This document shows, one piece after another, positions 49,618 through 58,625 of a stretch of DNA of 64,000 nucleotides. The position numbers and the translations under genes were made by a program. This DNA is from Nocardioidaceae bacterium. GTDB lineage: Bacteria; Actinomycetota; Actinomycetes; Propionibacteriales; Nocardioidaceae. Location: positions 124,001-188,000 of the forward strand of contig JAUJOD010000001.1 in NCBI GenBank assembly GCA_030447865.1, given 5' to 3'. Positions within the stretch are counted from its first letter, which is position 1. Every line of letters begins with the position of its first letter. The notes beneath the pieces are model-generated. The model was not told the DNA's origin. It saw only the letters and a list, made by a program, of their open reading frames with translations, and made no database searches.

Positions 49618-51318
49618 ATGCGCTCCCTCCCCCTGTCCGATCCGGGCATCCCTGACGTCCGCTCGCCTGCCCGCTACCTGTGGTGGGTGACGCGGGGGCA
49701 GTGGCCTACCGTGCTCGGCGGGGTCGCGTTCGGCATCGTGTGGATGGTCGCTCAGTCGGTGATGCCGGCTGTCATCGGCCGGGCCATCGACGAGGGCGTC
49801 GCCGCCGAGGACCTCGGCCGGCTGTGGTTCTGGTCGGCCGCGCTGCTCGGTGTTGGCGGCCTGCAGGCGGTGGCCGGCATCGCACGGCACCGGTTCGCCG
49901 TAGCGAACTGGCTCATCGCGGCCTACCGCACCGTGCAGGTGGTGGCTCGGCATGCGGTACGGCTCGGCGCCACGTTGCCTCGCCGGGTGTCGACAGGTGA
50001 GGTGGTGTCGATCGGCGCCACCGACCTCAGCCACGTCGGCAACGCGATCGAGGTGCTGGGGCGAGGCGCCGGCGCGCTGGTCTCGTTCCTCGTCGTCGCC
50101 GCGATCCTGCTGAGCTCGTCGACGACGCTCGGCCTGGTCGTGCTCATCGGTGTTCCGGCACTGCTGCTGTTGCTCGGACCGCTGCTGAAGCCGCTGCAGA
50201 AGCGCAACCTCGCTCAGCGCGAGATGATGGGCGAGCTCAACTCGCTCGCGTCCGACATCGTCGGCGGGCTGCGCGTCCTGCGCGGCATCGGCGGCGAAGA
50301 GGTGTTCCACCGTAGGTACGTGACCGAGTCGCAGCGCGTCCGGAACTCCGGAGTCGAGGTTGCGAAGATGCAGTCGCTGCTTGACGCCCTGCAGGTGTTC
50401 CTGCCCGGTGTGTTCGTTGTGGTCGTGGTCTGGCTCGGCGCCCGCTTCGCAGTCCAAGGCACGATCACGCCCGGTGAGCTTGTCGCGTTCTACGGCTACT
50501 CGGCGTTCCTGATGATCCCGCTGCGCACCGGCACCGAGGTGGCCAACAAGGTGATCCGCGGGCTGGTGGCCGGGCGACGCATCTGCCGGGTGCTGTCGGT
50601 CGAGCCCGAGGTGCAGGACGTCGGCGCGCGGCAGCAGGCGTCGACGCGAGGAGAGCTCGTCGACGTCCAGTCCGGGCTGCGAGTGCAACCGGGCCGACTG
50701 ACCGCCGTCGTGAGCGACGTACCCGATGAGACGGCCGCGCTAGCCGACCGGCTCGGTCGGTTCGCGGACGGCCCGGCCCTGCTCGACGGAGTGTCGCTGT
50801 CGGACCTCGAGCGTGACTTCGTACGGCGGGCGATTCTGGTCAGCGACTCAGGTGCCACGCTGTTCAGCGGCCGGCTCCGAGACGAGCTCGACGTGCGCGG
50901 CACCGCGACCGACGCCGACCTGTTGGCGGCGATCGCCACGGCGTCGGCCGACGACGTACTGGAGACCCTTGACGACGGCCTCGACGCCCGGGTGGAGGAG
51001 CGCGGGAGGTCGTTCTCCGGAGGGCAGCGGCAGCGGCTGGTGCTGGCTCGCGCCCTGGCCGCCGACCCAGACATCTTGGTGCTGGTCGAGCCAACGTCGG
51101 CGGTTGACGCCCACACCGAGGCACGGATAGCGGCCCGCCTGCACGAGCACCGTCGCGGTCGCACCACGGTGGTGACGACGGCGAGCCCGCTGCTGCTCGA
51201 CCACGCCGACGAGGTGGCCCTGGTCGAGCACGGCTCGGTCGTGCTCAGCGGGACGCACCGAGAGCTCCTCGACGACCCGCGCTACCGCCGGGTCGTGGTG
51301 CGAGGAGAGGACGAATGA
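49618..51318 (+). CDS. ABC exporter subunit A with degenerate ATPase
   Basis: A 566-residue half-transporter: a six-helix exporter membrane domain (about 30-310) and a nucleotide-binding domain (about 345-566). In the NBD the P-loop is replaced by SDVPDETAA (366-374), so Walker A is lost. Walker B has V where the Asp should be (ILVLVEP, V490, though E491 remains), and the H-loop His is absent. The signature FSGGQ (466-470) is intact. It overlaps subunit B by ATGA. With B it should form a heterodimer with one working composite site. The cargo is unknown. Confidence 0.9.
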   Translation: MRSLPLSDPGIPDVRSPARYLWWVTRGQWPTVLGGVAFGIVWMVAQSVMPAVIGRAIDEGVAAEDLGRLWFWSAALLGVGGLQAVAGIARHRFAVANWLIAAYRTVQVVARHAVRLGATLPRRVSTGEVVSIGATDLSHVGNAIEVLGRGAGALVSFLVVAAILLSSSTTLGLVVLIGVPALLLLLGPLLKPLQKRNLAQREMMGELNSLASDIVGGLRVLRGIGGEEVFHRRYVTESQRVRNSGVEVAKMQSLLDALQVFLPGVFVVVVVWLGARFAVQGTITPGELVAFYGYSAFLMIPLRTGTEVANKVIRGLVAGRRICRVLSVEPEVQDVGARQQASTRGELVDVQSGLRVQPGRLTAVVSDVPDETAALADRLGRFADGPALLDGVSLSDLERDFVRRAILVSDSGATLFSGRLRDELDVRGTATDADLLAAIATASADDVLETLDDGLDARVEERGRSFSGGQRQRLVLARALAADPDILVLVEPTSAVDAHTEARIAARLHEHRRGRTTVVTTASPLLLDHADEVALVEHGSVVLSGTHRELLDDPRYRRVVVRGEDE

Positions 51319-53075
51319 AAGAGCTGTTGCCGGTAGCGGACTTCCCGATGGTCCGCCGCTACGCCCGCCGGCTCGCGCGCAACCACCCCCGCGAGCTCGC
51401 CGTCACCGTCACGCTGCACGTGCTCGCAGCGATCGCGGGCCTCGCTGCACCGCGGCTCATCGGCGACCTGGTGCAGGCGGTGTCGCGGGGAACCACCGTG
51501 TCGACCGTCGACAAGACGATCATCGCCATCGCTGCCTTCCTGCTCGCCCAGACGGTGCTGACTCGGTACGCCCGCTACCTCTCCTCCGCGCTCGGTGAGA
51601 AGGTGCTGGCGGAGCTGCGGGAGGACTTCGTCGACCAGGCACTTGACCTGCCGATCAGCACGGTGGAGCGAGCCGGCACGGGTGACCTGTTGACGCGCAC
51701 GTCGCGCGACGTTGAGCAGCTCGGCTGGTCCGTCCGGTACGCCGTACCCGAGACGATCATTGCGCTGGTCACGACCGTCTTCACGATCGGCGCGTGCATC
51801 CTGGTTGGCGCGTGGGTGCTGGTGCCGCTGATCCTCGGTGTGCCGGTGCTGTACGTCGCAACCCGGTGGTACCTGAGGCGGGCCAAGGACGGCTACCTGC
51901 GGGAGTCGGCGTCGTACGCCGCCATCAACGCCAGTCTCGCCGAGACGGCCGAGGGCGCGCGCACCGTCGAGGCGCTCGGTCTCGACAAGCGCCGGCTCGA
52001 CGTGATCGACGCCGACATCGCGGAGTCCTACGCCGCCGAGCGCTACACCCTCTACCTGCGCACTGTCTGGTTCCCCGCCGTCGAGATCGGCTACCTGCTG
52101 CCGACGGTGGTGACGCTGCTGTTCGGTGGATGGCTCTACACCGAGGGGTACGCCGACCTCGGTGACGTCATTGCCGCCACGCTCTATGTACAGGCGCTGA
52201 TCGACCCCGTCGACCGGCTGATCTCGTGGCTCGACGAGCTGCAGATGGGTGCGGCCTCGCTGGCCCGGCTGCTCGGAGTAGCGATTGTTCCCGACGACCG
52301 CACCGCAACCGGCCGGGAGCCCGACGACGAGCGGATCGATGCTGCTCGGGTGCGGTTCGCCTACCACGACGACCGCGACGTGCTGCACGGCGTCGACTTG
52401 CATGTCGACCCCGGTGAGCGGGTCGCGATGGTCGGCCCTTCTGGCGCGGGCAAGTCGACGCTCGGGCGGCTGCTCGCGGGCATCCACCCACCGCGGGCAG
52501 GCACGGTCACGGTTGGCGGCGTCGGGATGACCGAGTTGCCGCTCGACGACCTGCGCGGCCATGTGGCACTGGTGACCCAGGAGCACCACGTGTTCGTCGG
52601 GACGGTCCGGGAGAACCTCGCGCTCGCGATCGACGACATCGCCTCCGACGACCGGCTGTGCAACGCGCTGGCCGCCGTCGACGCGCTGGGCTGGGTGCTT
52701 GCCCTGCCCCAGGGACTGGACACCCGGATCGGCTCCGGCGGTCTGCCGTTGACGCCGGCGCAGGCGCAGCAGATCGCGCTGGCCCGGTTGGTGCTTGCCG
52801 ACCCGCACACGCTCGTGCTCGACGAGGCGACGTCGCTGATCGACCCGCGGTCGGCTCGTCACCTGGAGCGCTCGCTGGCCGCCGTACTGTCCGGACGCAC
52901 CGTCATCGCCATCGCGCACCGGCTCTTCACCGCCCATGACGCCGACCGGGTGGCCGTCGTCGAGGACGGTCGGATCGCAGAGATAGGTGCGCACGACGAC
53001 CTGATCGCCGCCGACGGTTCCTACGCTGCGCTGTGGCAGTCCTGGCACGGTGATAACGAAGGAGCACCGGTGTGA
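51315..53075 (+). CDS. ABC exporter subunit B with complete Walker motifs
   Basis: A 586-residue half-transporter: membrane domain (about 20-310) with the exporter coupling region, then an NBD with Walker A GPSGAGKST (374-382), Walker B VLDEATS (D503, E504) and the H-loop H535 in IAHRL. Its own signature is lost: LTPAQ at 479-483 stands where LSGGQ belongs. Paired with subunit A this gives one complete ATP site (Walker A from B, signature from A) and one site with both elements dead. A possible 23-codon microORF overlaps its stop. Confidence 0.92.
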   Translation: MKELLPVADFPMVRRYARRLARNHPRELAVTVTLHVLAAIAGLAAPRLIGDLVQAVSRGTTVSTVDKTIIAIAAFLLAQTVLTRYARYLSSALGEKVLAELREDFVDQALDLPISTVERAGTGDLLTRTSRDVEQLGWSVRYAVPETIIALVTTVFTIGACILVGAWVLVPLILGVPVLYVATRWYLRRAKDGYLRESASYAAINASLAETAEGARTVEALGLDKRRLDVIDADIAESYAAERYTLYLRTVWFPAVEIGYLLPTVVTLLFGGWLYTEGYADLGDVIAATLYVQALIDPVDRLISWLDELQMGAASLARLLGVAIVPDDRTATGREPDDERIDAARVRFAYHDDRDVLHGVDLHVDPGERVAMVGPSGAGKSTLGRLLAGIHPPRAGTVTVGGVGMTELPLDDLRGHVALVTQEHHVFVGTVRENLALAIDDIASDDRLCNALAAVDALGWVLALPQGLDTRIGSGGLPLTPAQAQQIALARLVLADPHTLVLDEATSLIDPRSARHLERSLAAVLSGRTVIAIAHRLFTAHDADRVAVVEDGRIAEIGAHDDLIAADGSYAALWQSWHGDNEGAPV

Positions 53076-53143
53076 CTGGGCGCAAGCGGCCCGACTGGGC
53101 CGGCAGCGAGCGCACCCAGCTCGAGCAGGTCACCGGCGAGTAA
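53072..53143 (+). CDS. Possible coupled microprotein
   Basis: A GTG overlapping the exporter stop (GTGTGA) opens 23 codons ending TAA at 53141 (MTGRKRPDWAGSERTQLEQVTGE). A GGAG lies in the exporter's last codons at a suitable distance. The sequence is hydrophilic and basic at the front with no membrane helix. It could be real because of the coupling geometry, or chance; there is no homology support. Confidence 0.25.
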   Translation: MTGRKRPDWAGSERTQLEQVTGE

Positions 53144-53259
53144 CCGCACCGCCTACCTCGAGGCGGGTCGTCACTGTCTGGTTACACTCGGCGTTCCGCG
53201 ACTGCCAAGGGCGTGCCAGCACGCCAGCAGCCGCCTGAGCGCATCGACTGAGGGAGACA

Positions 53260-53712
53260 ATGGCAAGCGACGAACCCATGGACACCGAGAAGGTCCTCGA
53301 GACCCTGCAGGAGGCGCTACAACTGCAGGCGGAGTCGATACTGACCATGACAACGATGGCAGGGACGTTGCGAGGTGTCGGTGGGGCGGCGGTCAAGACA
53401 AGTCTCCGGTCCTTCGTGCTCGCAGAACTCGAGGACACCTACCTGCTGGTCGAGAAGATGTCGGCGCTGGGCGGCAAGCCTGCAATGAGTACGGCCGCCG
53501 TCGACGTACCCGATGACTCCGACGCCGCGCTCGGCGCGTTGCTCGAGCACGAGGTGAAGGCGGTCGCCGCTCTCCACGAAGTGATTCCGCACTCCGGTCA
53601 GGAGCCGCGGAGTGAGGCGCTGGAGCACCTGCTTGAGCACATCATCATGCGCAAGCAGCAGCAGATCGACTTCCTGTGGCACGCCTCTAACCAGGACGAG
53701 CCACTCGCCTGA
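53260..53712 (+). CDS. Ferritin-like four-helix protein
   Basis: A 150-residue, mostly helical protein. Helical heptads with conserved acidic/His positions appear as EALQLQAESILTMTT, LAELEDTYLLVEKMSALGG, LLEHEVKAVAALHEVIPHSG and LLEHIIMRKQQQIDFLWH. E/xxH pairs in helices 1, 2, 3 and 4 match the diiron ligand pattern of the ferritin/rubrerythrin/DPS superfamily, though I cannot confirm that iron binds. GAGGGAGA precedes ATG 53260. It is followed immediately by an FAD reductase (stop and start share one base), hinting at a redox pair. Confidence 0.65.
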   Translation: MASDEPMDTEKVLETLQEALQLQAESILTMTTMAGTLRGVGGAAVKTSLRSFVLAELEDTYLLVEKMSALGGKPAMSTAAVDVPDDSDAALGALLEHEVKAVAALHEVIPHSGQEPRSEALEHLLEHIIMRKQQQIDFLWHASNQDEPLA

Positions 53713-54878
53713 TGCATGGCAAGGGGCCTGCGGCAGCCGCCGTACAGTCGCTTGCTGTGTGGGACGTCGCGATCGTCGGAGCCGGACCTGCGGGGGCTGC
53801 GGCGGCACTGGCGGTCAAGGCGATGCGGCCGCACTCGAGCGTACTGTTGCTTGACCGGTCGGACTTCCCGCGCGACAAGGCGTGCGGCGATGGCGTCGCC
53901 CCACATGTCCTGGACGTGTTGGCCGGCCTCGGCGTGACCGGTCTGCTCGATGACCGAGTGCCGGTGCACCGGCTGCGCATCGAGCATGAGCGGCACTCGG
54001 TTGAGCGGTCGATGGCCAGACCGGCGTACGTCGTCCCGCGCACCGTTTTCGACAGCCGGCTTGTCGAGGCCGCGGTGGCCACCGGTGTGGTTCTTCGCCG
54101 TCACCGCGTCAGGTCAGTGCGCCGTGCCGGCGGCCGTGTTGTCATCGACGACGACATCGAGGCCGAGGTGGTCATCGGATGTGACGGCGCCCAATCGGCA
54201 GTGCGAAGCTCCCTCGGTCTCGCTGCTGGGCCGCGGGCGCTGGCGATCCGCGGCTACGCGCCGACGCCGCCGCCGCGTAGGGGGCAGCAGGTGATCGTGT
54301 TCGGGCGAGGGAGGCAGCCGGCGTACGCCTGGTCGTTCGATCGCGGCGACGGGTTGGCGAACGTGGGGTACGGCGAGCTGCTGACCGGGCGGCGGCGTGC
54401 GCCGACCCGCGGCCACCTGCTCGCGGAGCTGGAGCGGCTGCTTCCTGGCGCGACGGCGGGCAGTGGCGACTGGCTCGGCCACCATCTCCCTCTCTCGTCG
54501 TGGCGGTGGCGGCACCCGGCCGGCAGGGTGCTGCTCGCCGGCGACGCCGCCGGCCTGGTCAACCCGATGACCGGTGAGGGCATCTACTACGCCGTCGCTA
54601 CCGGGGCGCTGGCCGGGAGGGCTGCGGCCGAGGCGATGGCCGCTGGCGAGCCGACGAGGGCTGGAGCCGCGTATAGGGGATCGGTGCGGGCGCTCTTCGG
54701 TCACCATTACCGGCACACCGCAGCAGCGGCGTGGCTGATATCAGTGGGTGGTGTCGCTGCCGCGGCGGTCCGTGCAGCCGCCCGCGACCAGCGAGTCTTC
54801 GACGACCTCGTGGAGGTCGGCCTCGGCAACGGTCTGCTGACTCACCGGGTCGTTCGTGGCGTGGCCGCCTCCCGCTGA
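53712..54878 (+). CDS. FAD-dependent geranylgeranyl reductase-family oxidoreductase
   Basis: A 388-residue flavoprotein of the geranylgeranyl reductase/PHBH type. It shows the dinucleotide motif VGAGPAGAAAAL (22-33), the DG-like FPRDKACGDGVAPHVLD region, VIGCDGAQSAVR, and the second FAD motif GRVLLAGDAAGLVNPMTGEGIYYA. Relatives reduce isoprenoid chains of lipids or quinones or act in cofactor maturation; the exact substrate is not shown. It starts on the last base of the ferritin-like gene's stop (TGATG-like junction), so the two are coupled. Confidence 0.88.
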   Translation: MHGKGPAAAAVQSLAVWDVAIVGAGPAGAAAALAVKAMRPHSSVLLLDRSDFPRDKACGDGVAPHVLDVLAGLGVTGLLDDRVPVHRLRIEHERHSVERSMARPAYVVPRTVFDSRLVEAAVATGVVLRRHRVRSVRRAGGRVVIDDDIEAEVVIGCDGAQSAVRSSLGLAAGPRALAIRGYAPTPPPRRGQQVIVFGRGRQPAYAWSFDRGDGLANVGYGELLTGRRRAPTRGHLLAELERLLPGATAGSGDWLGHHLPLSSWRWRHPAGRVLLAGDAAGLVNPMTGEGIYYAVATGALAGRAAAEAMAAGEPTRAGAAYRGSVRALFGHHYRHTAAAAWLISVGGVAAAAVRAAARDQRVFDDLVEVGLGNGLLTHRVVRGVAASR

Positions 54879-54896
54879 GCTTGACCCCTCCAACGC

Positions 54897-55034
54897 TTAT
54901 GCCTGCCCCACCACGAAGGCCGTCGCGGCCCGTGCATGGATCTCGCCTGAACCGTTGCTTTCGACGATGACGTCTGGACCATTCGTGCCGTGCTCGACGT
55001 TCTGGATTCTGAGTTCTGTGGCGCGGTACTCAAC
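54897..55034 (-). pseudogene. Remnant of a small protein, 45 codons, no start
   Basis: A minus-strand frame between a TAG (55035-55037) and a TAA (54897-54899) reads VEYRATELRIQNVEHGTNGPDVIVESNGSGEIHARAATAFVVGQA-like sequence (given in part), with alternating hydrophobic strands. It resembles the last strands of a hot-dog thioesterase, but this is weak. No usable start or ribosome site is present, so it is either a 5'-deleted remnant or chance. The rest of the gap to 55123 holds nothing supported. Confidence 0.3.
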
Positions 55035-55123
55035 CTAGAGGGCGCCTCGCAGCGTTAGATGAGTGAGATCCTGCGGACAGCGCCTGGCCAAGGTGGGCTG
55101 CAGCTGCGTCGAGGAGGCGAAGC

Positions 55124-55690
55124 ATGGTGGCGCAACCGGCATCAACCCGCTGGGTGAGGCGCAGCCGCACCGAGCTGTCTGGCGAAGACTCAGACTTCGA
55201 CGAGTTCATGAGTGCTCATTGGGCGTCTCTGTTCAGGACCGCGTACCTGCTCACTGGCGACTCCCACCTCGCCGAAGACCTGCTGCAAACGGCGTTCGCG
55301 AAGGTGTACCTGTCCTGGTCGAAGATCTCGACGATGGGACAACCAGTGGCCTACACCCGCAAGATCGTGACCAACCAAGCCATGTCATGGTGGCGCCGTA
55401 GTTCCTCCTCTGAGGTGCCCAGCCTCGACATCTCCGGCGACCACCACGCCGGGCATGAGGACCAGGTGACCCAGGCCAGCGTCGTGTGGGCCGCCCTCGC
55501 GACGCTGCCGACCAAGCAGCGCGCCGTCATGGTGCTGCGCTACTACGAAGACCTCAGCGAAGCCGAGATCGCCGACACGCTGGGCATCAGCACCGGCTCG
55601 GTCAAGTCTCATGCCTCGGCTGCCAGAACGACGCTCGCGCAACGTCTCGGCGCCCTCGAGCACGACCCGACCAACGGAGACCCCGCATGA
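55124..55690 (+). CDS. ECF sigma factor, SigE family
   Basis: A 188-residue extracytoplasmic-function sigma factor. Region 2 runs DFDEFMSAHWASLFRTAYLLTGDSHLAEDLLQTAFAKVYLSWSKIS (about 24-68), and region 4 is LPTKQRAVMVLRYYEDLSEAEIADTLGISTGSVKSHASAA (about 127-166) with the helix-turn-helix that reads the -35 element. It overlaps a membrane protein gene by ATGA, the usual sigma/anti-sigma arrangement; an in-frame GTG 60 nt upstream is possible. The signal it answers is unknown. Confidence 0.92.
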   Translation: MVAQPASTRWVRRSRTELSGEDSDFDEFMSAHWASLFRTAYLLTGDSHLAEDLLQTAFAKVYLSWSKISTMGQPVAYTRKIVTNQAMSWWRRSSSSEVPSLDISGDHHAGHEDQVTQASVVWAALATLPTKQRAVMVLRYYEDLSEAEIADTLGISTGSVKSHASAARTTLAQRLGALEHDPTNGDPA

Positions 55691-56850
55691 ACATCGACGA
55701 GATCCTGCGTACGTCGGTCGACGAGCTCGCCCACGGCGTCACCCCCCCGCCCCCTAACCCGGACGGTGTCCGAGCCCGAGCCCGCACCACCCGACGCCGG
55801 CAATGGGTCGCCGCAGCAGCCGGCACGGCAGCAGTCGTGGTCGGCGGCGCAGCGATCACCACCGGTCTCGCCGACCAAGGAGCCACCCCCCCAGCCAACA
55901 ACCCGACACCAGTTGACCCGACGCGTGACCCTTCCGCCGTTGTCCGGACGAACGAGTCGGCCATCTGGGGTGAAGCGAAGGCCCTTCATTTCGGGTCGAG
56001 CCAGGTGCCTGTGCCCGACCAGGTCTTCGGGTTTGGGCTGGTCGAGGACGGAGTGGTTTATACGTCGAAAGACCGCGGCTCGAAAGTCGTGTATCAGCCA
56101 AGCGATGGCAGCGACCCCACTCAGATCGGCGATAACGCCCAGCTGGCCCCCGCAGGCGATCCCACGTCCGGGCTGGTGTCATGGGTCGAGGCACAAGGCA
56201 AAGACGGCTCCCTTGTGGTGTTCGACACCGCCACCGGTCAAGAGGCAGCGCGAACCAGTGTGCCCCCCGCTCTGCGCCCGCAAGACAACATCATCTTCCC
56301 AGGGATCAGCCCGGTGATTTCGGTGTCCTCCACCGCGGTCTATTACTACGGGCGCGATGAGGAAATTTGGGTGTACCGCTGGCCTGAAGGTGGCGAACCA
56401 AAGTCGACCGGTCAGACCAAGGATGAGCTTGTCGACGTCGCAGGCGGTGTGATCGCGCAGGCAGGAACCGAAGAAGGAACCGTGGAGTTTGTCACCGCCA
56501 AGGGCACGGTGCTGGCTACTGACCTCCCGCCCGGTGGCTACCTGAGCCCTGATGGCAGCCTGTTTGCGAGCGTCGAGGGAGAGTTACCCGGCAATGCTCG
56601 GCCCGGGGTTGTGGTGTCCGATACCAGCACCGGTGAGACCACCAAGCTCGATCTCAACAGTGCGGGAGTGAAGCGTGTCTATCCGTTCGCAGTTGGGTGG
56701 TCCAGCAACGACACCCTGATGGTCAAGAACAACAGCGGACTGCGAGTTGGTCAGGTGATCGCCTGTACCGTGTCGGCGGGCAAGTGCGATGTGGTTGCCT
56801 CCGTGGACTCCGACAGACTGAGCTTCTTCTTGACCGTCCCGTTGAGTTGA
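55687..56850 (+). CDS. Membrane protein partner of the sigma factor (putative anti-sigma / beta-propeller)
   Basis: A 387-residue protein. A short N-terminal cytoplasmic part (MNIDEILRTSVDELAHGV, Pro-rich and Arg-rich to about 38) precedes one membrane helix (about 39-60). The large extracellular portion is made of repeated beta strands (VVYTSKDRGSKVVYQPSDGSDP; VFDTATGQEAARTSVPP; TVEFVTAKGTVLATDLPPGGYLSPDGSLFASVEG), like a WD40/TolB-type propeller. The topology (cytoplasmic helix, one TM, extracellular sensor) and coupling to an ECF sigma suggest an anti-sigma factor, but I see no ZAS zinc motif, so this is inference. Confidence 0.7.
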   Translation: MNIDEILRTSVDELAHGVTPPPPNPDGVRARARTTRRRQWVAAAAGTAAVVVGGAAITTGLADQGATPPANNPTPVDPTRDPSAVVRTNESAIWGEAKALHFGSSQVPVPDQVFGFGLVEDGVVYTSKDRGSKVVYQPSDGSDPTQIGDNAQLAPAGDPTSGLVSWVEAQGKDGSLVVFDTATGQEAARTSVPPALRPQDNIIFPGISPVISVSSTAVYYYGRDEEIWVYRWPEGGEPKSTGQTKDELVDVAGGVIAQAGTEEGTVEFVTAKGTVLATDLPPGGYLSPDGSLFASVEGELPGNARPGVVVSDTSTGETTKLDLNSAGVKRVYPFAVGWSSNDTLMVKNNSGLRVGQVIACTVSAGKCDVVASVDSDRLSFFLTVPLS

Positions 56851-56972
56851 CCTCGTTGGCTGGCAACGGGCCAGCCTGGACGACGATTAGCGACGGCGGG
56901 GGAGGCCCGGGATTGGGCACTCAGGTCTGCAAATGGAAGCCGTCAACTAGACCCCGCAGGTCGCGTTTGCCT

Positions 56973-58625
56973 TCAGGTCCGGCCCTTGACCCAGTAGGCG
57001 ACGGCCGCGGCTACGTCGTCGTTGTCAAGGGCCTGCAGCTCACCGGCGCAAAGCTGCTCCTCCGAATCCCAGTAAACCCGGGCATCGTTGGAACCCACGT
57101 GGTTGAAGGCGACCTGAATGCCGTCGACCGGGCTGCTTCGTCCCGCCGGCGGATTCTCGACCGGCTGCGTTCCGTTAACCGCGGCGCTGAGGTAGAGCTC
57201 TCGGTCGGCGAAGAGATCACCCAGTTCAGACTTGCACCAGAATGTCCCCGTGTACGGCTGCGTGCTGCTGATGCACTTCACCCGCTCGATGTCCGGCTCG
57301 ATCTCGGAGAAAGGGAACTCCCCGGGCGAGGGCACGGAGCAGTCGCGCGGGTCGAAGAGGTAGCGCGCGAAGTTGTAGAGGGCGCGCTTCTGAAACGGTG
57401 CGGGCACGGCCGCCGGGTCAGAGCGAGGGTCATCAGGGGCGTCGGTCGTCGGATCCTTGGCGAGGTCTGCGGGGTCAGAACCCGCAGGTCCAGTGGAGTC
57501 GCTCGATAAGTCGGTCGCCTCCCCGTTTGGATCGCCAAGGCCGGGCAGCCAGGTGGCCGCGACGACCGCGAGGACCGCCACCAGCATGGTGAGACCTGCG
57601 AGGACCGGCTTCCGGCCGGGTCTGCGACGTGGTTGCAGCAGTGGGCGGGATGGTTCGCTGGCGCCCGCTGGCGACTGGACAGTCTCCGCTGGTCGTGCAT
57701 CAGCTGGTTGCCGGGTGTTGGTGATCCACGTCGCTGTGGCAGAGCTTTCAGTCGCGGCAACCGCAGGCACCGAGATGGGAACGGTGCCGGCGGGCCTTTG
57801 TCGACTCGCTTGGGACAGCAGCTCTCTGGTTTCGTCTACCGTGGGCCGCTGCGTCGGATCCTTGCTGAGCAGCCGTAGCAGGATCGGCGTCAGGACACCG
57901 GCCCGCTTAGGTTCCGGCACCGGCTCGTTGACTACGGCGTGCAGGGCGGCAAGCAGGTCATCCCGTTCGAAGGGGCCGTTCCCCTCCACAGCGGTGTACA
58001 ACGTGGCACCTAGCCCCCACAGATCTGCCGGCGGACCGGCCGCTTCTCCGCGGGCGCGTTCGGGGGCCAAGTAGGAGGGCGAACCTAACACCAACCCGGT
58101 GAGGGTCATCGCCGGATCCCTATTGCGGCGCGCGATACCGAAATCTGTGAGCACCGCGCCTCGCCTGGTGAGCAACACGTTTGCGGGCTTCACGTCGCGG
58201 TGCAGCACGCCAGCTTCATGTGCCGCCTGCAAGGCGTCGAGCAGCGATTCGCCAATGGCAATGGTTTCGGCGACGCCCAGCGGCCCGGAGTCGCGGATGA
58301 CGTCAGCCAGCGTGGGAACTTCCAACAGTTCCATCACAATCCACGAGCGCTCGTCCTCGGCGAACACGTCGTACACACTTACAGCGGCGACGCTGGCGAC
58401 ACCCCCAGCGGCGCGGGCCTCCCGCACAACCCGCTGCTGCGCCTGTCGGCGCTCCCTCTCGTCGAGGTGAGGCGGCGATACCACCTCCTTGATGGCCACT
58501 GTCCTGTCGAGTGTCTCGTCACGCGCAGCCCACACCACGCCCATCCCGCCCTGCCCGATCACACGCAGCAAGACGTACCGCCCACCGACGACCCCGCCCG
58601 GATACGAGTGGATCACCGAGCTCAC
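56973..58625 (-). CDS. Transmembrane Ser/Thr protein kinase
   Basis: A 550-residue PknB-type kinase. [11 protein letters not shown] is the glycine loop, K46 the ATP lysine, HRDVKPAN the catalytic loop (H142-D144), DFG 161-163 and APE 187-189. A Pro/Ala/Thr-rich juxtamembrane segment leads to one TM helix (about 339-360) and an extracellular domain with four cysteines (C(SVP), C(ISS), C(KSE), C(AGE)) that could form two disulfides and sense an envelope signal; it has no PASTA repeats. The GTG start lies in GTGA overlapping the guaA stop, so the kinase is translated from the guaA mRNA. An alternative GTG lies at 58631. Confidence 0.93.
   Translation of the reverse strand: MSSVIHSYPGGVVGGRYVLLRVIGQGGMGVVWAARDETLDRTVAIKEVVSPPHLDERERRQAQQRVVREARAAGGVASVAAVSVYDVFAEDERSWIVMELLEVPTLADVIRDSGPLGVAETIAIGESLLDALQAAHEAGVLHRDVKPANVLLTRRGAVLTDFGIARRNRDPAMTLTGLVLGSPSYLAPERARGEAAGPPADLWGLGATLYTAVEGNGPFERDDLLAALHAVVNEPVPEPKRAGVLTPILLRLLSKDPTQRPTVDETRELLSQASRQRPAGTVPISVPAVAATESSATATWITNTRQPADARPAETVQSPAGASEPSRPLLQPRRRPGRKPVLAGLTMLVAVLAVVAATWLPGLGDPNGEATDLSSDSTGPAGSDPADLAKDPTTDAPDDPRSDPAAVPAPFQKRALYNFARYLFDPRDCSVPSPGEFPFSEIEPDIERVKCISSTQPYTGTFWCKSELGDLFADRELYLSAAVNGTQPVENPPAGRSSPVDGIQVAFNHVGSNDARVYWDSEEQLCAGELQALDNDDVAAAVAYWVKGRT

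Noticed and set aside
57438-57870. CGTCGGATCC occurrences resembling the 35261-35364 8-mer
   Set aside because: They lie inside the kinase coding sequence in a KDP-type codon context and lack the paired complement and 24-bp spacing.
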